Positions 29,407 to 38,335 of a stretch of DNA of 64,000 nt are shown in pieces. A program made the position numbers and the translations under genes. Each line of letters starts with the position of its first letter. The first letter of the stretch is position 1. The stretch spans positions 3,162,001 through 3,226,000 of the forward strand of contig NZ_LT629758.1 in assembly GCF_900104725.1 (NCBI RefSeq). The letters run 5' to 3'. The DNA is from Actinoplanes derwentensis. Lineage in GTDB: Bacteria > Actinomycetota > Actinomycetes > Mycobacteriales > Micromonosporaceae. Below the pieces are notes generated by a model. The model made no database searches. It was not told the DNA's origin and was given only the letters and a program-made list of their open reading frames with translations.

Positions 29407-30882
29407 TCAGCGCTGCAGGGTCAGCACACCCGGGCGGTACGGCAGCAGGCCATAGTCACCACCGGAGCTGGGGGAACGGCCCTGGTAGAGCAGCTGCAGG
29501 TTGCAGGGGTCGACGGTCATGGTCTGGTCGGCGTTGCTGCGGATAAGTTCGCCGTGGCTGATGTCGTTGGTCCAGGTGGCGCCACTGTTGGCCTTGCCCG
29601 CGAACGGGTTGCTCTCGGTGGCCGCCTGCGGGGTCCACGTACCGGCAAGGTTTGTCGCAGTGAAGGAACGGAAGTAGCGGCCGTTGCCACCGATCGCCTC
29701 GACGATCATCAGATACTGGTTCTGACCGGCCACCTTGTAGACCTGCACCGCCTCGAACAGATTGTTGGTGCTGTCGCTCATGATCGTGGTGTAGGACGAG
29801 CCGAAGTTGCCCGGGAAGTTCCCGATCGGCATGCTCGCCCGGTAGATCCTGCCGTTGTCCCCGGCGAAGAACAGGTACATGTTCTGGCCGTCCCCGATGA
29901 TCGCCTGGTCGATCGGGCCGGTGCCGGAGCCGGTGATGCTGCCGGTGAACAGTGTCTGCGGCGCCGACCAGCTGTTGACGTTGGTGGGGTCGGTCGACGT
30001 GCGGTAGGAGAACGCCGGGCCGCCCCACTGGTAGGTCAGCACCCAGACGTTCTTCGGCGCGAAGTAGAACAGCGACGGTGCGACCGCGGCGAACGGCATC
30101 GCGTTCTGACTCGCCGAGCCCATCTCGGACCAGTTGGTGAACAGGCCGAAGTTCATCGAACCCCACGAGGTCCCGGTGTCGTGGGTGGTGGCATAGACCA
30201 ACTGCCGGCCGTTGTACGGGGCGTGGGTGAAGTCCTTGAGCGAGACCCACCCGGACCTGGGGTTGGCCAGTGAACCGCTCGACGACCAGCGGTAGTTGGA
30301 CGGGAGGGTGCAGGCGCCCGGTGTGGTCGGCGTGGTGCCGTCGACTCGCGCGAGCTGCCACTGCTGGTTGGCGCCGTTCCAGTCGGCGTACTGCACGACG
30401 TTGGCGCCGTCGGCCGTCGATCCGCCCTGCACCTCGACGGCTCTGCCGCTGTTGCGGTTGATCAGCTGGATGTAGCCGTCGATGTCCTGAATGGCGAACT
30501 GCTGACTGGTCGCGTTGCTGTCGGCCCACTGGACGATGGCGCCACCGTCGGCAGTCGAGCGGTTCTGCACGTCGAGGACCTTGCCGGAATGCTTCGACCG
30601 GAGCCGGTAGTAGCCGTCGCCCGAATCGGTGAACTGCCACTGCTGCTGGGCCTGGTCGTTACGGGTCCACTGGGTGATGCGGGCACCGTCGCCGGTGGCC
30701 AGGTTGTAGACGTCGAGGGCCCGGCTGCTGTTGCGGTTGACCAGCACGTACCAGGCATTGGTGTCGATCGTCGCGGCAGCGGCCGGGGAAGCGGTGAGCA
30801 CCGCCGTGACGCCGGCGACGACCACGGTGAACACCGCGATCAGAGCCGCGAAACGGCGAGAGAGGGGAATGGGGAACGGCAT
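29407..30882 (-). CDS. Secreted ricin-domain (CBM13)-GH62 alpha-L-arabinofuranosidase
   Basis: A 491-residue enzyme: signal peptide, ricin-type beta-trefoil (about 40-180; repeats [24 protein letters not shown] each with Q-x-W-type ends), short Thr/Pro linker, and a GH62 domain (about 190-491) with the same motifs as its paralogue at 27732. The lectin likely binds xylan side chains rather than cellulose, so the pair would address different parts of the wall. RBS AAGGAG is 5 bases before the ATG. It is divergent from the sigma-AbfB gene; the shared 270-base region holds several palindromes. Confidence 0.93.
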   Translation of the reverse strand: MPFPIPLSRRFAALIAVFTVVVAGVTAVLTASPAAAATIDTNAWYVLVNRNSSRALDVYNLATGDGARITQWTRNDQAQQQWQFTDSGDGYYRLRSKHSGKVLDVQNRSTADGGAIVQWADSNATSQQFAIQDIDGYIQLINRNSGRAVEVQGGSTADGANVVQYADWNGANQQWQLARVDGTTPTTPGACTLPSNYRWSSSGSLANPRSGWVSLKDFTHAPYNGRQLVYATTHDTGTSWGSMNFGLFTNWSEMGSASQNAMPFAAVAPSLFYFAPKNVWVLTYQWGGPAFSYRTSTDPTNVNSWSAPQTLFTGSITGSGTGPIDQAIIGDGQNMYLFFAGDNGRIYRASMPIGNFPGNFGSSYTTIMSDSTNNLFEAVQVYKVAGQNQYLMIVEAIGGNGRYFRSFTATNLAGTWTPQAATESNPFAGKANSGATWTNDISHGELIRSNADQTMTVDPCNLQLLYQGRSPSSGGDYGLLPYRPGVLTLQR

Positions 30883-30930
30883 GGGTGCTCCTTGCTCGTG
30901 GGGATACCCGCAGGTCGGGGAAAACCGCGG

Positions 30931-30944
30931 TGTTAGCGATAACA
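30931..30944. promoter_or_regulatory. LacI-type box TGTTAGCGATAACA
   Basis: A 14-base near-palindrome (TGTTA and TAACA arms) about 50 bases upstream of the ricin-GH62 gene. Shape and centre resemble LacI-family operators of sugar-utilisation genes. Confidence 0.5.
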
Positions 30945-30997
30945 GAACGGCACCGACAAGACCGGATATTGCCAGAGTATTTCCGGCCCATCAAGTG

Positions 30998-31028
30998 TCA
31001 GAAGTCGATTTATATTCTGATTTCAGAA
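30998..31028. promoter_or_regulatory. Three alternating half-sites TCAGAA/TTCTGA/TCAGAA
   Basis: Half-sites begin at 30998, 31015 and 31023; the last two form TTCTGA-N2-TCAGAA. They lie in the AT-rich centre of the region between the ricin-GH62 and sigma-AbfB genes. They could bind an activator common to both; this is inference from symmetry. Confidence 0.35.
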
Positions 31029-31103
31029 CCAATTAATTACAGGACGAGCGGCCGTACGCCACCACATCGAAATCCACCGTCACCCACAATTATGGGCGTG
31101 TAT

Positions 31104-31123
31104 TAAACGTTTACCGCCGGTAA
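31104..31123. promoter_or_regulatory. Overlapping palindromes TAAACGTTTA and TTACCGCCGGTAA
   Basis: Two perfect dyads share three bases (31104-31113 and 31111-31123), 30-50 bases upstream of the sigma-AbfB start. The first has a LacI-like AAACGTTT core. They probably overlap the sigma gene's promoter. Confidence 0.45.
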
Positions 31124-31152
31124 CATCGTGCTCGTCGAAGGGGAGGCGTGAG

Positions 31153-32532
31153 TTGTCGGCAGGGGGTGGCGAGTCCGTGAGCCACGCACGTCTGGGAGAC
31201 CACGGCCGGCACGACGGCGTAACAGAAAGCAGCGCCGAACTGACGGATCTGGTGGTCGCGGCCCGGCACGGCGACCGGGCCGCCGCAGCGAGACTGATGG
31301 CCGGGCACCTGCCGATGCTCTACCGGATCGTGGGGCGGGCACTCGACGGTCACGCCGATGTCGACGACGTCGTTCAGGAGACGGTGCTGCGGGCCCACCG
31401 GGACCTGCCGTCCCTGCGGGCGCCGGAGAGTTTCCGATCGTGGCTGGTCGCCATCGCGATGCGCCAGATCAGCAGCCGCCTGCGATCGTGGCAGCAGGAC
31501 CGGGACCGGACCTCGACACTGGAGGACGCCGCCCGGATCCCCGACCCGGACGCCGAGTTCGCCGACGTCACCCTGCTGCGGCTGGGCCTGTCGGCACAGC
31601 GGCGGCAGGTCTCCCGGGCGGCCGGCTGGCTCGACCCCGACGATCAGGAACTGGCCGCACTGTGGTGGCAGGAGCTGACCGGCGGCCGGACCCGGGCCGA
31701 GCTGGCGGCGGCACTCGGCATCGGCGCGGCCCACGCCCGCGTCCGGATCCAGCGCATGCGCAACCAGCTCGAACTCTGCCGCCGCCTGGTGGCCGCCCTG
31801 GAGGCCGAGCCGCCGTGCCCAGAGCTGGAAGCCCTCACCGACGGCTGGAACGGCCTGCCCTCACCCCGATGGCGCAAACGGTTCGCCCGGCACCTGCGCG
31901 GCTGCGACCGTTGCGGGCCGGCGCGCCCGGTACTCGTACCGCTGGAACGTCTTCTGCTCGTTGGGTCGTCGGCCTTGCCGCCCCCGCCGGACGTCGCCGC
32001 ACCGGTGTCCGCGGGCTGGCTCGCCGGGGCGAAGGTGGCGGCCGTCGTCACGGTCGGCGCGGTGATCTCCGCCGGGGTGCTGACGGCACAGCCGGACGTC
32101 TCCGTCGGCGAGCCGGTCGCCGCGGCCTCCGCCGGGAGCCGGGTGGTGATCCGTTCGGCGGCCCGCCCGGACGCCGTCGTCGACCTCGACGGCGACCGGC
32201 TCGCGGTGATGACCGGCACCCGCGGTGTCACGCTGACGATGGTCCCCGGCTTCACCGACCCGCGGTGCTACTCGCTGCGGTCCGCGGACGGGCGGTACGT
32301 CCGGCACGCCTCGTTCCGGATCGTGCTGGCCGGTGAGGAGGACAGCCGGCTGTTCCACGAGGACGCCACCTTCTGCATCGTGCCGGGCGCGGCTCCCGGC
32401 ACAATCCGGCTGGCCTCGGCGAACTATCCGGACCGGTTCGTGCACGCACCGGACCGCCAGTTGCTCCTCGACCCCGGCGAGCCCGCCGCCGAATACCTCG
32501 AGGACTCCACGTTCACTCTGCTCACCGCATGA
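31153..32532 (+). CDS. Membrane-anchored ECF-like sigma factor fused to AbfB (CBM42) arabinose-binding domain
   Basis: A 459-residue fusion. Order: sigma-70 region 2 (about 30-115; DVDDVVQETVLRAHR, SWLVAIAMRQI), region 4 (about 142-210; ELAAALGIGAAHARVRIQRM), a zinc-finger-like element with C222 and H247-x3-C251-x2-C254 (HLRGCDRC) as in zinc anti-sigma domains, one TM helix (about 288-311), and an AbfB beta-trefoil (about 330-458; SLRSADGRYVRH, DATFCIVPG, ASANYPDRFV). AbfB domains bind arabinofuranose side chains. The TTG start has GGGGAGG at good spacing. With two GH62 arabinofuranosidase genes next door, a sensor role, with sigma inside and lectin outside, is strongly suggested. How the sigma part would be released is unknown. 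Confidence 0.85.
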   Translation: MSAGGGESVSHARLGDHGRHDGVTESSAELTDLVVAARHGDRAAAARLMAGHLPMLYRIVGRALDGHADVDDVVQETVLRAHRDLPSLRAPESFRSWLVAIAMRQISSRLRSWQQDRDRTSTLEDAARIPDPDAEFADVTLLRLGLSAQRRQVSRAAGWLDPDDQELAALWWQELTGGRTRAELAAALGIGAAHARVRIQRMRNQLELCRRLVAALEAEPPCPELEALTDGWNGLPSPRWRKRFARHLRGCDRCGPARPVLVPLERLLLVGSSALPPPPDVAAPVSAGWLAGAKVAAVVTVGAVISAGVLTAQPDVSVGEPVAAASAGSRVVIRSAARPDAVVDLDGDRLAVMTGTRGVTLTMVPGFTDPRCYSLRSADGRYVRHASFRIVLAGEEDSRLFHEDATFCIVPGAAPGTIRLASANYPDRFVHAPDRQLLLDPGEPAAEYLEDSTFTLLTA

Positions 32533-32663
32533 TCGGAACCCGTCGACGGGCGCGGCGGGGCCGCTCCGTCGTGACTGTCGGGTTGCCGACAGAGGGCTGT
32601 GGTGAACATCGGTGGAGGGCTGCCGACAGAGAGGTCAAGGTCCGTTTCGCAGAGAGGTTCGTC

Positions 32664-32888
32664 ATGACAAGCAGTCGTACAAGGCCCGGCCTGATGACGC
32701 TGCGTACCACCGTGATTCTCACCATCTCGCTCGTCGCCGGCAGCGTGGTGGGTGGTTTGACGTACGTGTCCGGCGAGAACGTCCCGAAGTCGCTGCTCGC
32801 CGGCCTGGCCACGGTGCCCGCCGGTGTCGCGTTCCTGCACTCGATCATCCAGGCCGGCGCGGCGCGCGGCGGTGAGGGTGAGGCCTAG
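32664..32888 (+). CDS. Small membrane protein, unknown
   Basis: A 74-residue protein from the ATG at 32664 with AGAGAGG upstream. Two hydrophobic segments (TVILTISLVAGSVVGGLTYV and LLAGLATVPAGVAFLHSI) separated by a short loop. Third codon positions are GC-rich. It follows the sigma-AbfB gene by 131 bases on the same strand. Function unknown. Confidence 0.6.
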   Translation: MTSSRTRPGLMTLRTTVILTISLVAGSVVGGLTYVSGENVPKSLLAGLATVPAGVAFLHSIIQAGAARGGEGEA

Positions 32889-32947
32889 GTTCGGCGGTGG
32901 ATCAGGCCGGCGGCGACCGGTTCGACGGTGACCGGCAGGATGGGTGG

Positions 32948-33430
32948 ATGGCGGAACAACCGATGGCCGTGTTCGACGTGGACGGGGTGGTCGCTGATGT
33001 GCGGCACCGGCTGCGGCATGTCGCGCGGCGGCCGAAGAACTGGATCGCGTTCTTCGCGGCCGCCGACCGGGATCCGGCGCTGGCCGACGGCGTCGAGCTG
33101 GTCCGGAAGTATGCGGCCGATCATCGGGTCGTCTGGCTGACCGGGCGGCCGGAGCGGCTGCGGCCGGTCACCGAGCGATGGTTCGCCGAGCAGGGGCTGC
33201 CGGCCGGGCGGCTGTTGATGCGGCCCGACCACGATCGGCGGCCGGCGCGGGACTACAAGCTCGGGCAGCTGCGCGGCCTGTCGAAGGACGGGATCGTCGC
33301 GGTGGTGGTCGATGACGATCCGGCGGTGGTGAAGCGGCTGACGGCGGAGGGCTTCCCGGTGCGGCTGGCCGACTGGGTGGGATATGAGGATTCGCTGCGC
33401 CGGGCCCAGGAGCGCGACGGGCGTACCTGA
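32948..33430 (+). CDS. HAD-like phosphatase/polynucleotide-kinase-type domain protein
   Basis: A protein of about 160 residues. HAD motif I is FDVDGVVADVRHR (D-x-D, nucleophile and acid/base Asp), motif II Thr is in VVWLTGRPERL, motif III Lys is in DYKLGQL, and motif IV is the acidic VVDDDP. This set fits the HAD family branch found in polynucleotide 3'-phosphatases and related enzymes. The start is placed at the ATG 32948 (MAEQPMAVFDVDG); an upstream GTG at 32897 is possible. The gene converges on the large kinase gene. The substrate cannot be told. Confidence 0.8.
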   Translation: MAEQPMAVFDVDGVVADVRHRLRHVARRPKNWIAFFAAADRDPALADGVELVRKYAADHRVVWLTGRPERLRPVTERWFAEQGLPAGRLLMRPDHDRRPARDYKLGQLRGLSKDGIVAVVVDDDPAVVKRLTAEGFPVRLADWVGYEDSLRRAQERDGRT

Positions 33431-33436
33431 TCGGCC

Positions 33437-36400
33437 TCAATGTCGTGCGACGCGGTCCCGGCCGCCGTTCTTGGCGTCGTAGAGAGCGGTGTCGGCGGCT
33501 TTCAGCAGGAACTCGGGCAGGGCGTCCGGCCGGGGCACCTCCGCGGCGACCCCGATACTGACGGTGACCCGGCCGGAAAGTGACCCGGAGTGTTCGATGT
33601 CGAGGGCGGCGACCGTGAAGCGGACCCGTTCAGCGGCGACCACCGCCGCGTCCAGATCGGTGTCGGCCATGACGATGCAGAACTCCTCGCCACCGTAGCG
33701 GGCGGCGATGTCGGTCGAGCGGATGTTCGCGCCGATCGTCGCGGCCACCCGGCGCAGGCATTCGTCACCGGCTTGATGGCCGTACTCGTCGTTGTATCTC
33801 TTGAAATGGTCGACGTCGAGCATCGCGATCGCCAGCGGCAGCCCGGACCGCAGGCGCCGCCGCCATTCGGTCTCCAGAGAATCCTCGAGGTGCCGGCGGT
33901 TGAACAGGCCGGTGAGGGCGTCGGTGACGGTGAGGACCTCGAGCTGATGGTTGGCGTGTTCCAGGGCTTCGGTACGTTCGGCGACCTTGCGTTCCAGTGA
34001 GGCGTACAGCAGCGCGTTGTCGATGGCCACGGTCAACTGCCCGGCGATGAGCTGGACGGCTTCCAGGCGGCTGACCGTGAACGCGCCCCGGGCCAGGCTG
34101 TTCTCCAGGACCAGCATCGCCCGCTGGGTGCCGTGACTGATGATCGGCACGATCAGCAATGAGCTGCGCTGATGGGTGTCGACGTAGCGTTCCCTGGTGC
34201 ACAGTTCGTGGCTGGTCACGTCGTCGATGGTCAGGGGTTCGCCGGTGCGCTGGGCGTACCGGACGGCGGCCAGCGGGAGCAGCCCGCGGGCGCCTGCTTC
34301 GGCGAGGGAGATCGGCACCCCGCCGGGGTCGGGCAGCAGCCAGTCGCCGGTGGTCTCGTCGGGGACGGCCATCAGCACCCGGTCGGCGCCGGCCAGCGCG
34401 CCGAGGACGTCACCGACCCGCTCCCGCAGCCGCGTCAGATCGGTCTCACCACTGAGAGCCTGCCCGGCTCGTACGACCGCCAGCAGGTCCAGTGAGTCCG
34501 CGCGCGATGACGAGGCCGTCGCCGTACGGTCCACGTCGGCGACGGCCGGCCAGTCGGCGGCCAACCGGGCGGCGACGCCGGTGGCGCCCCACCGGGTCAG
34601 GGTCCGCCAGCATTCGGCGCGCAGGTGGAGAGCGAGCAGCGGAGCGCCGTGGGCGGTGTGGAACTCGGCGGCCCGGCCGGCGATGACCGCCCGGTGCCAG
34701 GGGCGTTCCACCTGGTTGACCGCTTCCCGGGCCGCGTCGTATCCCGCGATGGCCGCCGCGAGGTCACCGACGGCCCAGGCCCGCTCCGCGTCGAGCAGAT
34801 GCGCCAGATGAAGGGTGTTCTCCGGGATCTGAGCCGCCCGTGCCGACATCCAGGCCCGCTGACGGTCGAGTTCGGCGAGCAAGCCGGGTGAGGGGGAGTC
34901 TGATCTCCGGAGCCGTTCGGCGCAATCGATGCCGAGCAGCAGCCCGGACAGCACTTTGACGTAGTTGACCTCGGCGTAGTCCTCCACTTTCCGGGCCCCG
35001 GCGATGGCGTCGGCGACGAGTGCCAGGTCACCGGTGATCAGGCCGAGGACACCGCGGACGATTTGGTGGAAGCCGACCGCGGTGGGGTTGGGTGCCATCT
35101 CCGTCAGGTACGTCGTGTGCCGGAAACTGCTGTCGTCCAGGCCGGATTCCGTCTGTCCGCAGAGGGCGCGCACGATCTGCCGGTACGGCAGCAGCATGGT
35201 GGCGATGTGGTCGTTACCGGTCCGGGAGGCGAAGCTGATCGCGTCGTCGATCACCGTGCGGAAACCCTCGATGGTGGGGGTGCAGTCCAGCGCGTTCGGC
35301 GCGGTGACGTAGAAGGTGAAGGCCGCGTTGAGCTGCTCTCCGGCCCGGATCAGCCCTTCCCGGGCCAGCCTGGCCTGCCGCAGGCTCTGTTCGAGGGGCT
35401 GTACCCAATGGCCGCAGGTCAAGGCGAACAGGAATCGGCACTGTGAGGTGTCGGGTTCCCAGCCGCGGTCCTCGCTGACCGCCAGCACCCGCCCGAGCGC
35501 CTGGTTGGCGGCCGCGTGGTCGTCGCGCATCGGGATGATGACGAAGCCGATGTGGGCGAGCGGGCCGACCAGTGCCGCGCTCGGCCCGTGCGCGGCCCAC
35601 ATCCCGGCGGCCCGCCCGACCATCCAGGCCATCACCGGAATCTGCCCGGAGAAGAAAGCGGGAGGGATGGTCCGGTTGAAGATCCGGGCCTGGGCTCGCA
35701 GCAGCGGATCGGTGGGTTCGGGCCGGCGCATCTCCTCCTCCACGGTGCTGCCGGCGAGCCATCGGTACAGGCCGTCGATGCCGTCGTCGATCTCGGCGTC
35801 GAGCCGTTCGGGTGTGGGCAGGCCGAGTCCGAGCCCGCGCAATGCCGTGAGGCCGAGCGTGACGGCGTCGTGCGGGCGCAGCCGGATGGTGAGGCTGGCG
35901 ATCTGCAGGCACACCGAGTCGGCGTTGGCCAGCGGTTCGGGCCGGTGCCGCGACAACCACGCGAAGGCATCGTCGGCCTCGTCCAGGCGGCCGAGGGTGT
36001 AGAGCACGGCGTGGTGTTCGGCGACCAGATCGGCGAGGGTCTCGGTGTCGGTGGCATCCACCAAGGACTGGGCCGCGCGCAGGTACCGTTCTCGCAGCAC
36101 CTGGTTGCTGGAGAGCCGGGCCCCGCCGGCCGCTTCCCAATACAACAGGGCGACCCGGGCCCGTTCGGCGCCGTCCTCGAATGCGGCGTCCGCGGCCAGG
36201 TACTGCTCGGCGGCGAGTCCGGCCAGGCCGGGCTCCGCCAGAAGCCGCCGGGCGACCGGCAGGTGCAGGGCGGCGGCTCCGCGGGCGAAGGCGGCCTGCT
36301 GGATCCGGTCGTGCCGGAAGCGCAGGGTCTCGTCCTCCCGGCTCATCACGAGCAGGCCGTCCTCCAGGGCCGGTTGCAGGTCCGCCTCGACGTCGGTGCC

Positions 36401-38263
36401 GGGCCGGGCCGCGGCGGCCACGAGGACCCGCAGGCCGACCTCGCCGCCGAGACAGGCCATGATCGTCAGGAGTTCGCCGGTCGTTGCGGGCAGCCGGTCG
36501 ATGCGGGCGGTGAGCACGTCCAGCACGTCGCCGTCGCGGACGTGACCGCGCAGTTCCGCCGGGTCCCAGTGCCAGCCGTGTTCGTCGCAGAGCAGGATGC
36601 CGTCGGTGCGCAGAGCGTTGATCAGTTCGACCGTGTCGAACGGGTTGCCGTGCGCCCGCGTGTCGATCTCCACGGCGAGGCGCTGCGCCTGCTGCGGCTC
36701 CAGCCGCAGGATGTCGCCGACGAGCACACACTGGTCGACCGGCCGCAAGTTCTCCAGCCGCAGTTGCCGCGGTGCCAGGGTGGAGTTCTCCCAGCGGGAG
36801 AACATCGCCGCCAGCGGGTGGGTCTGGTCGACCTCGGCCTGCCGGTAGGCGCCCACCAACAGGACTCCGCGCAGCCCGGCGTCCAGGAGCAGGGCGTCGA
36901 TCAGATCGATGGTCGGCGCACCGGCCCATTGCAGGTCGTCGACGACGATGACGACCGGCTGGGCCGGGTGCGCGACGACCCGCAACAGTTCCAGGGCGGT
37001 CTGGACAAGGCGGGGCTGGGTCTTGGCCGGGTCGGCGAGGGAGTGTTCCGGCTCCACGTCGAGCAGTGCCTGGAACTGCGGCAACTGGGCGGCGAGGATG
37101 CCGGCGTTGACGCCGAGGGCGCGCAGCAGGTCCGCGCGGACGGTGCTGAGCGTCTGTTCGGGTTCGGCGAGCAGGAACCGGGCGATCCCGCCGAGGGCCT
37201 GCCACATCGCGTCGGCTCCGGTGTCGCGGCGGTACTGGTCGAACTTCCCGCTGACCAGCCAGCCGCCGCCGACGGTCGCCACCGTACGCAGTTCGTCGAT
37301 CAGGGCGGTCTTGCCGACCCCGGGCGCGCCGCTGACCAGCACACCGCGGGCCCGGCCGACGAGGCATTCGTCGAACGCCGTGTGCAGGGCCGCGATCTCG
37401 GTCTCCCGGCCGACCAGCCGGGACGGCGGGGCGATCCGCTGCGGGAAGTCCCGCTCGCCCAAAGGAAAGGCGGAGAGGTCACCGTCGCGGATGCGGCGCA
37501 GGTCGTGCAATACACCGTCGGCGCTCTGGTACCGCTGGTCGGGTTCCTTGGCGAGCAGCCGCATGACGACGTCGGCGAGCACCGCAGGGACCGCGGGTTC
37601 GACCTGGTCCGGGCGGGCCGGGACGCGGGCCAGGTGGTCGTGCAGGAGTTCGAGCGGGTCCCGGTCCGCCGAGCCGAACGGTGGCCGGCCGGTGAGCAGC
37701 TCGTACATCGTGGTGCCGAGGCCGTAGAGGTCGGCGCGCTGGTCGACCAGCCGCCCGGTCCGGCCGGTCTGTTCCGGCGCCAGGTAGGGCAGGGTGCCGG
37801 CGATCTCGTTCTCGTGGACGAAGCCCGGCTGTTCCTGGGCGAATGTGCTGGCGATGTCGAAATCGATCAGGACGGGACGGCCGGACCGGTCGATCAGGAT
37901 GTTGTCCGGGTTGATGTCCTTGTGGACGACTCCGCGCCGGTGCACCTCGGCGACGATCTCGATGAGCTGGGTCATCAGGGTGATCGCCGGTTCGACGGCG
38001 AGCGGCATCGGCCGGGCCCGGAGGGTGACGCCGCCGACGTCCACCATCGCGACGGTGTCCACGCCGACCGGTTCGTCGGTCGTCTGGGACACCCCGGCCA
38101 CGCCGGCGAGGCGTTCCAGTAGTGCCTTCTCCTGGGCCGCCCGGCGGGCCGCGCCCGGACCGGAGAGCACCTTGCGGATCGTGGTGGTCCGGTCGTCGTT
38201 CCACCGGCGTTGCACCGAGGTACGTGCCGTCCGGTACAGCTCGTCGGTGGTCGCTGCCTGCAC
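33437..38263 (-). CDS. Giant Ser/Thr kinase - AAA ATPase - GAF - GGDEF signalling protein
   Basis: A 1608-residue soluble protein. Protein kinase domain (about 20-265): Lys31, HKDINPDN (D116, N121), APE at 162-164; the metal-binding DFG reads DFD (134-136). AAA_16 ATPase: Walker A SGAPGVGKT (311-319), Walker B IVVDDLQW. A long helical TPR-like region (about 600-1240), GAF domain (about 1270-1425), then GGDEF with GGEEF at 1524-1528 and an I-site RSTD. It is the PknK/trifunctional-kinase architecture, but with a diguanylate cyclase in place of a histidine kinase. The GTG start lacks a clear ribosome site. It lies 72 bases downstream of the ABC genes. Confidence 0.88.
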   Translation of the reverse strand: MQAATTDELYRTARTSVQRRWNDDRTTTIRKVLSGPGAARRAAQEKALLERLAGVAGVSQTTDEPVGVDTVAMVDVGGVTLRARPMPLAVEPAITLMTQLIEIVAEVHRRGVVHKDINPDNILIDRSGRPVLIDFDIASTFAQEQPGFVHENEIAGTLPYLAPEQTGRTGRLVDQRADLYGLGTTMYELLTGRPPFGSADRDPLELLHDHLARVPARPDQVEPAVPAVLADVVMRLLAKEPDQRYQSADGVLHDLRRIRDGDLSAFPLGERDFPQRIAPPSRLVGRETEIAALHTAFDECLVGRARGVLVSGAPGVGKTALIDELRTVATVGGGWLVSGKFDQYRRDTGADAMWQALGGIARFLLAEPEQTLSTVRADLLRALGVNAGILAAQLPQFQALLDVEPEHSLADPAKTQPRLVQTALELLRVVAHPAQPVVIVVDDLQWAGAPTIDLIDALLLDAGLRGVLLVGAYRQAEVDQTHPLAAMFSRWENSTLAPRQLRLENLRPVDQCVLVGDILRLEPQQAQRLAVEIDTRAHGNPFDTVELINALRTDGILLCDEHGWHWDPAELRGHVRDGDVLDVLTARIDRLPATTGELLTIMACLGGEVGLRVLVAAAARPGTDVEADLQPALEDGLLVMSREDETLRFRHDRIQQAAFARGAAALHLPVARRLLAEPGLAGLAAEQYLAADAAFEDGAERARVALLYWEAAGGARLSSNQVLRERYLRAAQSLVDATDTETLADLVAEHHAVLYTLGRLDEADDAFAWLSRHRPEPLANADSVCLQIASLTIRLRPHDAVTLGLTALRGLGLGLPTPERLDAEIDDGIDGLYRWLAGSTVEEEMRRPEPTDPLLRAQARIFNRTIPPAFFSGQIPVMAWMVGRAAGMWAAHGPSAALVGPLAHIGFVIIPMRDDHAAANQALGRVLAVSEDRGWEPDTSQCRFLFALTCGHWVQPLEQSLRQARLAREGLIRAGEQLNAAFTFYVTAPNALDCTPTIEGFRTVIDDAISFASRTGNDHIATMLLPYRQIVRALCGQTESGLDDSSFRHTTYLTEMAPNPTAVGFHQIVRGVLGLITGDLALVADAIAGARKVEDYAEVNYVKVLSGLLLGIDCAERLRRSDSPSPGLLAELDRQRAWMSARAAQIPENTLHLAHLLDAERAWAVGDLAAAIAGYDAAREAVNQVERPWHRAVIAGRAAEFHTAHGAPLLALHLRAECWRTLTRWGATGVAARLAADWPAVADVDRTATASSSRADSLDLLAVVRAGQALSGETDLTRLRERVGDVLGALAGADRVLMAVPDETTGDWLLPDPGGVPISLAEAGARGLLPLAAVRYAQRTGEPLTIDDVTSHELCTRERYVDTHQRSSLLIVPIISHGTQRAMLVLENSLARGAFTVSRLEAVQLIAGQLTVAIDNALLYASLERKVAERTEALEHANHQLEVLTVTDALTGLFNRRHLEDSLETEWRRRLRSGLPLAIAMLDVDHFKRYNDEYGHQAGDECLRRVAATIGANIRSTDIAARYGGEEFCIVMADTDLDAAVVAAERVRFTVAALDIEHSGSLSGRVTVSIGVAAEVPRPDALPEFLLKAADTALYDAKNGGRDRVARH

Positions 38264-38335
38264 AGCAGGAGCGTAACCAGGCCGGACCGGCCACGCGGGT
38301 GTTCCCGGAGGTAACCGTGATCGGCCCGGCCGCTG

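Noticed and set aside
35516..38122. 868-residue open frame antisense to the giant kinase
   Set aside because: Low-complexity shadow in the opposite frame; the minus strand has full kinase, ATPase, GAF and GGDEF motifs.
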